Below, piece after piece: positions 1 through 7,860 of a DNA stretch of 61,764 nucleotides (position 1 is the first letter of the stretch; each line of letters begins with the position of its first letter). Location: the NCBI GenBank assembly GCA_017554485.1, contig JAFZIG010000134.1, positions 1 to 61,764 of the forward strand, given 5' to 3'. The position numbers were made by a program, and so were the translations under genes. This DNA is from Acidaminococcaceae bacterium (GTDB taxonomy: Bacteria > Bacillota > Negativicutes > Acidaminococcales > Acidaminococcaceae). Below the pieces are notes generated by a model. That model had not been told where the DNA came from. It did not search any database and worked only from the letters and a program-made list of their open reading frames with translations.

Positions 1-1
1 A

Positions 2-136
2 CAGGAGATCAAGGAACTGCGTGAGCTTTTGGCGCAAACTGACGATCCCGAAAAGATCAAAACGCTGAAACGGGCGATTTCCGACAAGCAGACACATTAC
101 AATATCCTGGCAGACAGGGCAAGATTACAACGATAA
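2..136 (+). CDS. C-terminal fragment of an unrecognised protein
   Basis: The reading frame is open from the window edge to a TAA at 134-136 and encodes the last 44 residues of a protein whose start lies outside. The visible tail is highly charged and helical (it begins QEIKELRELL and ends ARLQR), as in a coiled-coil C-terminus. I do not recognise the family. It lies upstream of murA on the same strand, separated by about 290 bases that hold a strong hairpin and a promoter, so it is probably a separate transcription unit. Confidence 0.5.
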   Translation, partial: QEIKELRELLAQTDDPEKIKTLKRAISDKQTHYNILADRARLQR

Positions 137-243
137 CACAATATTCTTTGTTTATCGGGGGCGTATGCCGTTGGCATGGGCCTTGGCTTATTATGTCCGG
201 CTGCTTATGAAAAAACAGAATTATATTTGCAGATCAGAGAAAG

Positions 244-327
244 GCGTGGGTAATATCCCGGAAGGACTATCCCTTTGACGAGTCCGGCGAGGGGAAAGGG
301 GGATGTTACCCGTGCTTTTTTATTTAT
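244..327 (+). terminator. Long-stem structured RNA element with U-tract
   Basis: Bases 244-259 pair with 300-315 over 16 uninterrupted positions, three of them G-U. Six T follow at 316-321, then a T-rich stretch. The 40-base interior holds a second stem (GGACT 264-268 with AGTCC 281-285). An alternative pairing exists between CCCTTT 271-276 and AAAGGG 295-300. The simplest reading is the terminator of the upstream gene. The size and alternative pairings also allow an attenuator or small RNA 3' end. It matches no riboswitch that I know. Confidence 0.6.
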
Positions 328-331
328 CCCC

Positions 332-361
332 TTGCATAGACCCTTTAAAAAGTGATATCAT
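332..361 (+). promoter_or_regulatory. Candidate promoter for murA
   Basis: TTGCAT (332-337) is separated by 18 bases from TATCAT (356-361). A TGA just before the -10 gives an extended -10 form. It lies just after the U-tract of the hairpin and about 60 bases before murA. Assigned by eye. Confidence 0.45.
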
Positions 362-424
362 TATATAAATATAAAATTATTATGGATAATTGTTTCTATA
401 TACGCATTACAGGAGGTTATGACA

Positions 425-1693
425 GTGGATAAACTGATTGTACGCGGCGGAAACCGCCTGGTTGGCACAGTCAAGACCAGCGGGGCGAAAAATGCGGTTC
501 TGCCGATCATTGCGGCATCGATTTTAGGCGAGACGCCCAGTCATCTGGAAGAGATCCCCAAACTGGAAGATGTGCGCACCATTTGCGGCGTATTGAAATA
601 TTTAGGTGTAAAGATAGATGACAGCCAGGAACATGAGCTAACCCTGGACACGTCCCGTATCTCTGCCTATGAAGCCCCCTATGAGCTGGTCCGTACCATG
701 CGGGCTTCTTTTGTAGTGCTGGGGCCGCTGCTGGCCCGGAAAGGGCACGCCCGTATTTCCCAGCCGGGAGGCTGTGCTATCGGCAGCCGTCCTATCGATC
801 TGCATTTAAAAGGCTTTGAAGCGCTGGGCGCGAGGATTTCCCAGGATCACGGTTTTGTGGAAGCATATGCTCCCGACGGGCTGAAGGGAGCGGATATTTA
901 TCTGGATTTCCCCAGCGTGGGCGCTACGGAAAATATTATGATGGCTGCCTGCCTGGCTGAAGGGACTACCACACTGGAAAATCCCGCGGAGGAACCGGAA
1001 ATTGTCGATCTGGCCAACTATCTGAACCAGATGGGGGCACGTATCAGGGGAGCGGGAACGGATGTGATCCGTATTGAAGGCGTTAAACAAATGCATGGCG
1101 CGGAGCATATTGCCATTCCGGACCGTATTGAGGCGGGTACCTACATGATCGCGGCGGCCATGACCCATGGCGATGTGATCATCGAAAATGTACTGGCGGA
1201 GCATCAGAAGCCGCTGCTGGCCAAACTGCGTGAAGCTGGCGTAATGATTGAAGAGGATATTGACCGGATCCATGTAGCCTGTCCGGGAGAATTGAAAGGC
1301 GTAAATGTTAAGACACTGCCGTACCCCGGCTTCCCGACGGATATGCAGGCCCAGATCATGGCCATGATGACGATCTGTCAGGGCCGCAGCACGGTGATGG
1401 AGACAGTTTTTGAAAACCGTTTTATGCATGTGATTGAATTAAACCGTATGGGAGCGAATATTGCTACCACAGGGGCCCGGGGGGCCATTATTGAAGGGCC
1501 TGCCAAGCTCACAGGCTGTGAAGTGAGCGCTACGGATTTGCGGGCCGGCGCCGCCATGATCCTGGCAGGGCTGGTTGCGGAGGGCACGACTACCGTTGGC
1601 AATCTGCACCATATCGACCGGGGTTATGAAGATATTGTTGGAAAATTGCAGGGATTGGGCGCAGATATACAGCGCATTAGTGTGAAAGATTGA
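425..1693 (+). CDS. murA: UDP-N-acetylglucosamine 1-carboxyvinyltransferase MurA
   Basis: MurA transfers enolpyruvate from PEP to UDP-GlcNAc, the first committed step of peptidoglycan synthesis in the cytoplasm. The N-terminus shows the family's LxVxGG and SGAKNA patterns. The [10 protein letters not shown] loop near residue 117 carries the active-site cysteine, the fosfomycin target. At about 422 residues the length is normal. An ATG exists at 419, but AGGAGG (411-416) is only two bases from it and eight bases from the GTG at 425. The GTG start also gives the usual MurA beginning (MDKL), so I prefer it. mreB follows after about 100 bases, an order that recalls murAA...mbl in Bacillus. Confidence 0.95.
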   Translation: MDKLIVRGGNRLVGTVKTSGAKNAVLPIIAASILGETPSHLEEIPKLEDVRTICGVLKYLGVKIDDSQEHELTLDTSRISAYEAPYELVRTMRASFVVLGPLLARKGHARISQPGGCAIGSRPIDLHLKGFEALGARISQDHGFVEAYAPDGLKGADIYLDFPSVGATENIMMAACLAEGTTTLENPAEEPEIVDLANYLNQMGARIRGAGTDVIRIEGVKQMHGAEHIAIPDRIEAGTYMIAAAMTHGDVIIENVLAEHQKPLLAKLREAGVMIEEDIDRIHVACPGELKGVNVKTLPYPGFPTDMQAQIMAMMTICQGRSTVMETVFENRFMHVIELNRMGANIATTGARGAIIEGPAKLTGCEVSATDLRAGAAMILAGLVAEGTTTVGNLHHIDRGYEDIVGKLQGLGADIQRISVKD

Positions 1694-1709
1694 ATATATT
1701 CAGACGTTA

Positions 1710-1754
1710 GCATCCCACATAGGGTTTGAGCGTATAATGACGTATGTGGAATGC
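1710..1754 (+). promoter_or_regulatory. Inverted repeat enclosing a TATAAT upstream of mreB
   Basis: GCATCCCACATA (1710-1721) and TATGTGGAATGC (1743-1754) are inverted copies with one mismatch. A perfect TATAAT sits between them at 1733-1738. I see no good -35 at 17 bases. The arrangement looks like an operator straddling a promoter, or a leader hairpin. Confidence 0.4.
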
Positions 1755-1792
1755 AGTAACTGTCATTATTTTGCTGTACTAGGAGAAAAAGC

Positions 1793-2815
1793 ATGTTTGG
1801 TGGACATACAGACATTGGCATTGATTTGGGAACGGCCAATATTTTGGTTTACGTAAAAGGCAAGGGGATCGTTCTGAACGAGCCTTCCGTAGTCGCGGTG
1901 GAAAAAGCCAGCAATAAGATCCTGGCAGTGGGGGCGGAAGCCCGGGATATGCTGGGACGTACACCCCAGGGAATCGTAGCGGTACGCCCGTTAAAAGAAG
2001 GTGTAATCGCTAACTATACAATTACCCAGAAGATGTTGGAATACATCGTGAACAAGGTGGCGGGGAAGAGTTTCTTCTTTAAGCCCCGTGTAATGACCTG
2101 CATTCCGGTACATATCACTTCCGTGGAAAAACGGGCCGTGCTGGAGGCGACGATCCAGGCCGGCGTATCCAAAACATATCTTATTGAAGAACCTTTGGCC
2201 GCCGCGTTAGGCGCGGGGCTGGATATTATGGTGCCTTCCGGGAAGATGGTGGTGGATATCGGCGGCGGGACTACGGATATTGCCATATTAAGCTTGGGCG
2301 GTGTGGTGGACAGTGATTCAGTCCGCATCGGCGGTGACAAATTCGATGAAAGCATCGTTCGTTTTGTAAAAAAGGAATACAATGTACTCATTGGAGACAC
2401 GACGGGTGAAAACATAAAGAAAGAAATCGGCAACGTGCATCCTGACGCGGAGGTTAAGAGCATGAATGTCCGGGGGCGGGACGGAATCAACGGTCTGCCT
2501 ACTACAGTTACGGTAACTTCCGAAGATGTCAGGAAGGCTTTGGAAGAACCGTTAGAGACCTTGATAGGGCGCATCCGCTCCGTGCTGGAAAAATGCCCGC
2601 CGGAATTGTCGGCGGATATTGTGGACAATGGGATTTATCTTACCGGCGGCGGCGCGCTGCTGGGCGGTCTGGCCAAGGTACTGGAAGAAGATACGGGAAT
2701 CCGCGTTTTTGTAGCGGAAAGCCCGTTAGACTGCGTAGCTATCGGTACCGGCAAGGCGCTGGATAACCTGGACAAACTGCGCCCCGGCACAATATACAGT
2801 AATGCTATGTTTTGA
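1793..2815 (+). CDS. mreB: Rod-shape determining protein, MreB/Mbl family
   Basis: Bacterial actin that polymerises under the inner membrane and guides lateral wall synthesis. The first phosphate-binding loop (GIDLGTANILVYVKGKGIV) and the second (VDIGGGTTDIA, about residue 155) of the actin ATPase fold are intact, and 340 residues is normal. AGGAG lies just before the ATG. No mreC or mreD follows, so this resembles the solitary mbl or mreB copies found beside murA in Firmicutes rather than the mreBCD operon. A weak 7-bp stem (AGGACGG/CCGTCCT, 2831-2878) lies in the following gap. Confidence 0.93.
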   Translation: MFGGHTDIGIDLGTANILVYVKGKGIVLNEPSVVAVEKASNKILAVGAEARDMLGRTPQGIVAVRPLKEGVIANYTITQKMLEYIVNKVAGKSFFFKPRVMTCIPVHITSVEKRAVLEATIQAGVSKTYLIEEPLAAALGAGLDIMVPSGKMVVDIGGGTTDIAILSLGGVVDSDSVRIGGDKFDESIVRFVKKEYNVLIGDTTGENIKKEIGNVHPDAEVKSMNVRGRDGINGLPTTVTVTSEDVRKALEEPLETLIGRIRSVLEKCPPELSADIVDNGIYLTGGGALLGGLAKVLEEDTGIRVFVAESPLDCVAIGTGKALDNLDKLRPGTIYSNAMF

Positions 2816-2903
2816 ATTGAAAAAGCTTCAGGACGGTTTTGGAAAGCTTTAGTAAGGCGCCCGGTTCCATGCCGTCCTAATTGATTTTACAGGAACATAA
2901 AAG

Positions 2904-4316
2904 ATGAAAAAAATTTTTAGTTGGATTTTGAGTGGAGCACGCAGGATCATTCTGCTGCTGACGGTGGTTCTATTGCTGCCGCAGTCTTCTGCGCTGGCGC
3001 AGATAGCAGGCATGCGGGTTGGCAGCGGTGCTGCCCGGATACGTATCGTGCTGGACATGGACAGCGCGGCAAAATTTAAAGACCGCAGCACACAGGATCG
3101 GATCATGCTGGAAATTGATACCGCTGCGAAAAACAGGATCCAGCGTAAATTAGATGATACCACGGTTTCGGAAGTTGTATTGGAAAAGGCCGGAAAGGCC
3201 TCAGCCAGTTTGCAGATCAATCTGAAGAAACCGGCGCAGCATAAGGTTCTTGTACTGAAGAATCCCAATCGGCTTGTTATCGACGTGTACCGCATCCAGA
3301 TTATTAAGATTAATAAAGATCTGGGGAAAGGCTTACAGTACACCTTCTGGCAGGATGACATGAACGGGCTGCCGGTGCGCTTATATGTGCTGAGCATGGC
3401 GCCGGACAGCGGGTATTATCTGAAACCGTTTCCCGGCGCCGTACATGCCAACGGCAGGGGAAAACTGCTGCGTACGGCTGTGGCAACCGGCGCCAGGGCA
3501 GCTGTGAATGCCTGCTATTTTGATACGGACGGCTGGGTAATCGGTAATTGTAAGTGGAATGACAGTTTCTACGGGGTAGAATCTTCCCCTCACAGCGCAC
3601 TGGTCGTAGACAGGGAAGGAAAGCCTTCGGTACAGAAGGATCTGGCTTACCAGGGGACGGCGACCCTGCCCGGCGGCAGGACCCTTACCATTTTGGGTAT
3701 GAATCGGCAGCGTATTGCCGACGACCTGGTACTGTTCAACGGGAATTTTGGCCGCGGAACCCGCACCAATGAACATGGCCGTGAGGTCCGAATCCGCCAG
3801 GGAAGGGCGGTGGAAATTGCTACCAAAGGCAATATGCCGCTGGACAGCGGCTCCCTCGTATTGTCCGGCCACGGAGTGAATGCTGCTGCGCTGGCAAATA
3901 TTAGAAAGGGAGACCGGGTGGCTGTAAACCAGACATTGGGCAGCCGTAAGGCAGACGAGGCTCGTGTCGTTGTGGGAGCAGGACCTCTCCTGCTGGAAAA
4001 CGGGCAGGTTAACGTCCGTATCCGGGAGGAAGCTATTGCGCCGGACATTGCCTTCGGGCGTGCGCCCCGGACCGGAGCCGGCGTTACGGCAGACGGAACG
4101 GTGTTGCTGATGGTCGTAGACGGCCGCAGCCAGCATTCTGCCGGTATGACGTTAAAAGAATTCGCGCAATACCTGAAGCGCTTTGGGGCTGTTTCTGCCG
4201 TAAATTTTGACGGCGGCGGTTCTTCTGAAATGGTACTGGACGGCAAGATTATGAACCGCCCTTCTGACGGTTCGGAGCGACCGATAGGCATTGGTCTGGG
4301 TATTTTCAGGAAATAG
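2904..4316 (+). CDS. Secreted AMIN-domain / phosphodiester glycosidase (NAGPA, DUF2233) protein
   Basis: A signal peptide occupies about residues 1-33. It is followed by an AMIN-like beta domain (about 35-130), a type often linked to cell-envelope localisation. The C-terminal domain (about 165-470) is NAGPA/DUF2233. Its hallmarks are VNACYFDTDG, the late VVDGRS and the FDGGGSSEMV motif near the end. The family includes N-acetylglucosamine-1-phosphodiester alpha-N-acetylglucosaminidase and is proposed to cleave sugar phosphodiesters. The substrate in this organism is unknown. Its position after mreB and before envelope genes suggests wall or envelope glycan turnover. Confidence 0.8.
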   Translation: MKKIFSWILSGARRIILLLTVVLLLPQSSALAQIAGMRVGSGAARIRIVLDMDSAAKFKDRSTQDRIMLEIDTAAKNRIQRKLDDTTVSEVVLEKAGKASASLQINLKKPAQHKVLVLKNPNRLVIDVYRIQIIKINKDLGKGLQYTFWQDDMNGLPVRLYVLSMAPDSGYYLKPFPGAVHANGRGKLLRTAVATGARAAVNACYFDTDGWVIGNCKWNDSFYGVESSPHSALVVDREGKPSVQKDLAYQGTATLPGGRTLTILGMNRQRIADDLVLFNGNFGRGTRTNEHGREVRIRQGRAVEIATKGNMPLDSGSLVLSGHGVNAAALANIRKGDRVAVNQTLGSRKADEARVVVGAGPLLLENGQVNVRIREEAIAPDIAFGRAPRTGAGVTADGTVLLMVVDGRSQHSAGMTLKEFAQYLKRFGAVSAVNFDGGGSSEMVLDGKIMNRPSDGSERPIGIGLGIFRK

Positions 4317-4384
4317 CGTACGGCAATCTGATGCGCTTTTCATGGTATCCTGTTATCCCTGCAACTGATTTGACACAAAGTACT

Positions 4385-4413
4385 TTGCCAAAATGACGTA
4401 TTCGTTGTATAAT
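4385..4413 (+). promoter_or_regulatory. Promoter upstream of the S55 peptidase gene
   Basis: TTGCCA (4385-4390), 17-base spacer, TATAAT (4408-4413). Exactly the same hexamers and spacing occur before the 16243 gene. Transcription would begin near 4420, about 90 bases before the ATG. Confidence 0.6.
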
Positions 4414-4509
4414 TAAATATTATAATAGGTGTATTATACATAAAAACGTTGTATTAAATTCTGGATAGAAAACTAAACCGTAAGGACTTTTTTGTAAAGG
4501 AATTCATTC

Positions 4510-6195
4510 ATGAAAAAAATATTCCTGTTGCTTTTGTTTTTGTCTGTCGCTGTCCAGGTTTTTGCCCGGACGCCGCTGATGCCGGTGGAAAACTTAAAGG
4601 CAGGAATGCGGGGCTATGCGAAGACCGTTATTTCCGGTGATACCATAGAGACCTTTCCGGTAGAGGTGCTGGGGGTCACGGGCAGCGATTCCATGGGGTA
4701 TCAGATACTGATCAGGGCCAGCGGCGACGTAATGGAACGCAGCGGCGGTATTGCCCAGGGGATGAGCGGCAGTCCGGTGTATATTGATGGCAGACTGGCA
4801 GGCGCCATTGCCTACGGTACGGCTTTTACCGATCCCCATTACTGTCTGCTGACACCGATTCAGGACATGCTGGATATCCTGGATAAACCGGAACCTCACA
4901 GGGCTGCTGCCAAGGCTTCTTTGTTGCCCAAAGGCACACCGCTGCTGGCAGGAGGTTTTTCGCCTGCAGGGGTTTCCGCATTGCAGGAAGGGCTGCAGCC
5001 TTTTGGCCTGACGGTTGCGGATACCGGAGCTTCCGGCAACACATCTTCTGCCAAAGATCTGGAACCGGGCAGTTCTGTGGGAGCTGCCCTGATACAGGGT
5101 GATTTGACGCTGGGGGCATTGGGTACGGTGACCTGGACTGATGAACAGGGCAGGATTCTGGCTTTCGGTCACCCTTTTATGAAACGGGGCGCTGCGGATT
5201 TTTTCCTGACCAAGACTTGGGTGCTGGCTTCTCTGCCCAATCTGCAGGCTGCCTATAAGGTTGGTAACATCGGCGCGGCGGCGGGTACATTCAACCAGGA
5301 CCGCAATGCGGGAATCGCAGGAAGAATCGGACGTTTGCCCGCTTATATTCCTTTATATGTATCTGTTACAGATTCCACTCGTTCCCGGAATGGCAGTGCC
5401 AGGGTGAAAATTGTCAATGACGAACAACTGGCCCCTGCGCTGGCAGCCTCTGTCCTGACAAGTCAGGCTGCCAAGGTTGCGGATCACGGAGCAGGGGGCA
5501 GCGCCCGTATCCTGTTTGATATAACAGCGATGGACAGCAAAGGGGAATTGTTGCATATTTCCCGGGAAAACATGTATTTTGACAAGGCGGCTCTGATTAA
5601 ACAACTGCCGGCCGAACTGCAGGAAACCGTGCAGGTACTGTTGCAGAACAAACTGGAGAAAGTCAGGATCTCAAATATTGATGTCAATGTAGACGCCAGC
5701 ACGGAAAGCCTGGTTGCTGAAATCAAAAAGGTTATGGTAGAAGAAAAGGAACCGAAATCGGGCGACACGATTCATCTGAAGGTTACGCTGAAGCCATACC
5801 GGGGACAGGAATTTGTCCGGACGGTAGGTTATAAGCTGCCCAAGGATGCGTCCGGCGAAGTACGGCTAAATGTCCGGGGCGGCGCTTCTATGGCCTGGAT
5901 CCAGGAACTGCTGCGCAAGCAGAAGGAAGGCGGAGAATCCCAGACTTCGGCTAAAAAGGAAGACAAGAAAAAGGATATTAAGCTTTCCGATTATGTCCGG
6001 GAAGTCAATCAGGCAGACCGCAACAATGATATTATTATTGAATACGCGCCGGATCAGAAACGGCAGACGGCCCGCAGCGAAGAAGAGGGAGAAGCTTCGC
6101 TGGCTTCCCTGTTGGCCGGCGGACGCAACAAGCAGTCCGTAGCCATTGACTATATTGTTGACGGTGAGCAGAAGGTCACGGTCAAACTGCCTTAA
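4510..6195 (+). CDS. SpoIVB-type S55 peptidase domain protein
   Basis: A signal peptide spans about residues 1-20. An S55 domain with the GMSGSPVYIDG serine motif (residues 85-95) and a GHPF motif near residue 220 follows. SpoIVB is the Firmicute serine peptidase that signals across the forespore membrane. Here the domain is joined to a long C-terminal part ending in a Lys/Glu-rich stretch (about 470-540), giving 561 residues, and no classical PDZ can be assigned by eye. No other sporulation gene is nearby, so it probably acts in the periplasm on envelope proteins. The gene starts its own unit and lies just before mlaEFD. Confidence 0.75.
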   Translation: MKKIFLLLLFLSVAVQVFARTPLMPVENLKAGMRGYAKTVISGDTIETFPVEVLGVTGSDSMGYQILIRASGDVMERSGGIAQGMSGSPVYIDGRLAGAIAYGTAFTDPHYCLLTPIQDMLDILDKPEPHRAAAKASLLPKGTPLLAGGFSPAGVSALQEGLQPFGLTVADTGASGNTSSAKDLEPGSSVGAALIQGDLTLGALGTVTWTDEQGRILAFGHPFMKRGAADFFLTKTWVLASLPNLQAAYKVGNIGAAAGTFNQDRNAGIAGRIGRLPAYIPLYVSVTDSTRSRNGSARVKIVNDEQLAPALAASVLTSQAAKVADHGAGGSARILFDITAMDSKGELLHISRENMYFDKAALIKQLPAELQETVQVLLQNKLEKVRISNIDVNVDASTESLVAEIKKVMVEEKEPKSGDTIHLKVTLKPYRGQEFVRTVGYKLPKDASGEVRLNVRGGASMAWIQELLRKQKEGGESQTSAKKEDKKKDIKLSDYVREVNQADRNNDIIIEYAPDQKRQTARSEEEGEASLASLLAGGRNKQSVAIDYIVDGEQKVTVKLP

Positions 6196-6256
6196 AATTG
6201 TCATAAGTTGTTAGTATTATACAGTTGGAATAGCAGATTTTCGCGTGTTGCTATTA

Positions 6257-6291
6257 CCGGAACCGTCTGTGATTAGAGGATCTGGTTCCGG
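6257..6291 (+). promoter_or_regulatory. Leader hairpin immediately before mlaE
   Basis: CCGGAACC (6257-6264) pairs perfectly with GGTTCCGG (6284-6291) across a 19-base loop. The GAAAGGAG ribosome-binding site starts at 6293, directly after the stem, so folding could affect initiation or mRNA stability. Confidence 0.4.
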
Positions 6292-6308
6292 GGAAAGGAG
6301 AGCAGTAT

Positions 6309-7085
6309 ATGCTTCAAGATATATGTACTTTCGTTGGCGCCGTTATCTTGAATTTTTGCCGGGCAACCGGACAGATGATGCTGCTCTTTTTGGAAACACT
6401 GTCCAGGATCAGGAAAGTCAGTATCAAAGAGATGCTGCGGCAGATGGCTCTCCTGGGAGCGGATTCTCTGCCCATCGTCCTGTTGACCATGCTGTGTACC
6501 GGTATGGTTTTCTCTGTACAGACGGCGAAAGAATTTGTGGCGCTAGGAGCGTCCGGTACCGTAGGCGGGATTGTGGCAATCGCCATGGGACGGGAATTGG
6601 TGCCGGTCCTGACGGGGGTTGTGGTTGCCGGCCGTATCGGCGCGGCCATCGCGGCAGAACTGGGGACGATGAAAGTAACGGAGCAGATAGATGCGCTGCG
6701 GGTGATGGCTACCAGTCCGGTACAGTATCTGGTGGTGCCTCGTTTTTTGGCCATAGCGCTGATGATGCCGGTACTGATTGTATTTGGGAATTTTATCGGT
6801 AACGCAGGTGGTTATTTTGTCGCCCACTATTACGCGGACATCGGTTCTATGACGTATCTGCATTCCATTAAGCAGTTTTGTGAGCCTTTTGACCTGTTCG
6901 GAGGTATGATAAAAGGCGTAGTCTTTGGCGCTATTATCAGCATCGTGGGCTGCTTCAAGGGCCTCAACGCAAAGCAGGGCGCGGAGGGTGTCGGGCTTGC
7001 CACTACGGCTTCGGTAGTCCTTTCCATTATATTGATTTTTATATTTGATTACTTTCTGACCGTACTGTTATATGTTGGTGAATAA
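6309..7085 (+). CDS. mlaE: Mla phospholipid transport permease MlaE
   Basis: Inner-membrane permease of the MlaFED-type ABC system, which moves phospholipids between inner membrane and the MCE ring. The 258 residues contain an amphipathic N-terminus and about five membrane segments. The conserved block with GRELVPVLTGVVVAGR and the following AAELGTMKVTEQIDALRVM is the signature of the MlaE/YrbE (DUF140) family. A good SD (AAAGGAG) precedes the ATG. mlaF follows after 10 bases and mlaD overlaps mlaF, so the three form one operon. Confidence 0.95.
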   Translation: MLQDICTFVGAVILNFCRATGQMMLLFLETLSRIRKVSIKEMLRQMALLGADSLPIVLLTMLCTGMVFSVQTAKEFVALGASGTVGGIVAIAMGRELVPVLTGVVVAGRIGAAIAAELGTMKVTEQIDALRVMATSPVQYLVVPRFLAIALMMPVLIVFGNFIGNAGGYFVAHYYADIGSMTYLHSIKQFCEPFDLFGGMIKGVVFGAIISIVGCFKGLNAKQGAEGVGLATTASVVLSIILIFIFDYFLTVLLYVGE

Positions 7086-7095
7086 GTGAGGCATT

Positions 7096-7860
7096 ATGGC
7101 TGAATCTGTAATATCCCTGCAGGGGCTGGAGCTTGCGTTTGGCGAAAAAAGGGTTCTGCAGGGGGTCGATCTGGAAGTAAAAAAAGGGGAGACCATGGCG
7201 GTCATCGGGCCTTCGGGTACAGGCAAGAGCACTATCCTGAAGGTGCTGATCGGCCTGCTGGCGCCAACAGGCGGTAAGGTTTTTATTGAAGGCCAGGACG
7301 TCTCCTCCCTGACGGAAGAAGAATGGAATGAAATCCGTAAGCATATAGGGATGGTATTCCAGTATTCTGCGTTGTTTGACTTTCTGGATGTGGGAGAAAA
7401 TGTCGCTTTCGGCTTGCGGCAGCATTTCCGGCTGCCGGAAGAAGAGGTGAGGCAGAAGGTGGACGACCTTTTGGAGGATGTAGGGATGTCAGATGCCAGG
7501 GCAATGTATCCGGTGGAACTTTCCGGTGGCATGAAAAAGCGGGTGAGTCTTGCGCGGGCCCTGGCAATCGAACCGCGTATCGTCCTCTATGACGAGCCCA
7601 CGGCAGGCCTTGACCCCATACGTATGATGAACATCAGCCGACTGATCCGGGAGACCCAGCGCAAACACAAAGTAACATCGATCCTGGTAACCCATGACAT
7701 GGACTCGGTATACGAGGCTGCCGACAGGGTAGCCCTGATCAACAACGGGAAAATCGTAGCGGTAGGAACACCGGAAGAATTCAGACACTCGGAGGATCCC
7801 CTGATCCGGGGCTTTATTACCGGGGAAGAGATTACAGGAGCAACGGAGGCATTTCGATGA
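7096..7860 (+). CDS. mlaF: Mla phospholipid transport ATPase MlaF
   Basis: Cytoplasmic ATPase driving the MlaE permease. Walker A is GPSGTGKST (about residue 37), the signature is LSGGMKKRV (about 141) and Walker B is IVLYDEPTAGLDP. The LSGGMKKR form, with Met-Lys-Lys rather than Gln-Gln-Gln, is typical of MlaF. At 254 residues it is a normal single nucleotide-binding domain. Its last four bases overlap the start of mlaD, which implies translational coupling. Confidence 0.95.
   Translation: MAESVISLQGLELAFGEKRVLQGVDLEVKKGETMAVIGPSGTGKSTILKVLIGLLAPTGGKVFIEGQDVSSLTEEEWNEIRKHIGMVFQYSALFDFLDVGENVAFGLRQHFRLPEEEVRQKVDDLLEDVGMSDARAMYPVELSGGMKKRVSLARALAIEPRIVLYDEPTAGLDPIRMMNISRLIRETQRKHKVTSILVTHDMDSVYEAADRVALINNGKIVAVGTPEEFRHSEDPLIRGFITGEEITGATEAFR

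Noticed and set aside
165-281. 38-codon frame upstream of murA
   Set aside because: No SD and it overlaps the long hairpin; likely chance.
244-327. Riboswitch in front of murA
   Set aside because: I compared by memory with TPP, cobalamin, THF and fluoride types and found no matching conserved core; kept as a terminator-like structure.
806-1429. 207-codon open frame on the minus strand within murA
   Set aside because: Antisense shadow of a clear murA; no ribosome-binding site and no recognisable domain.
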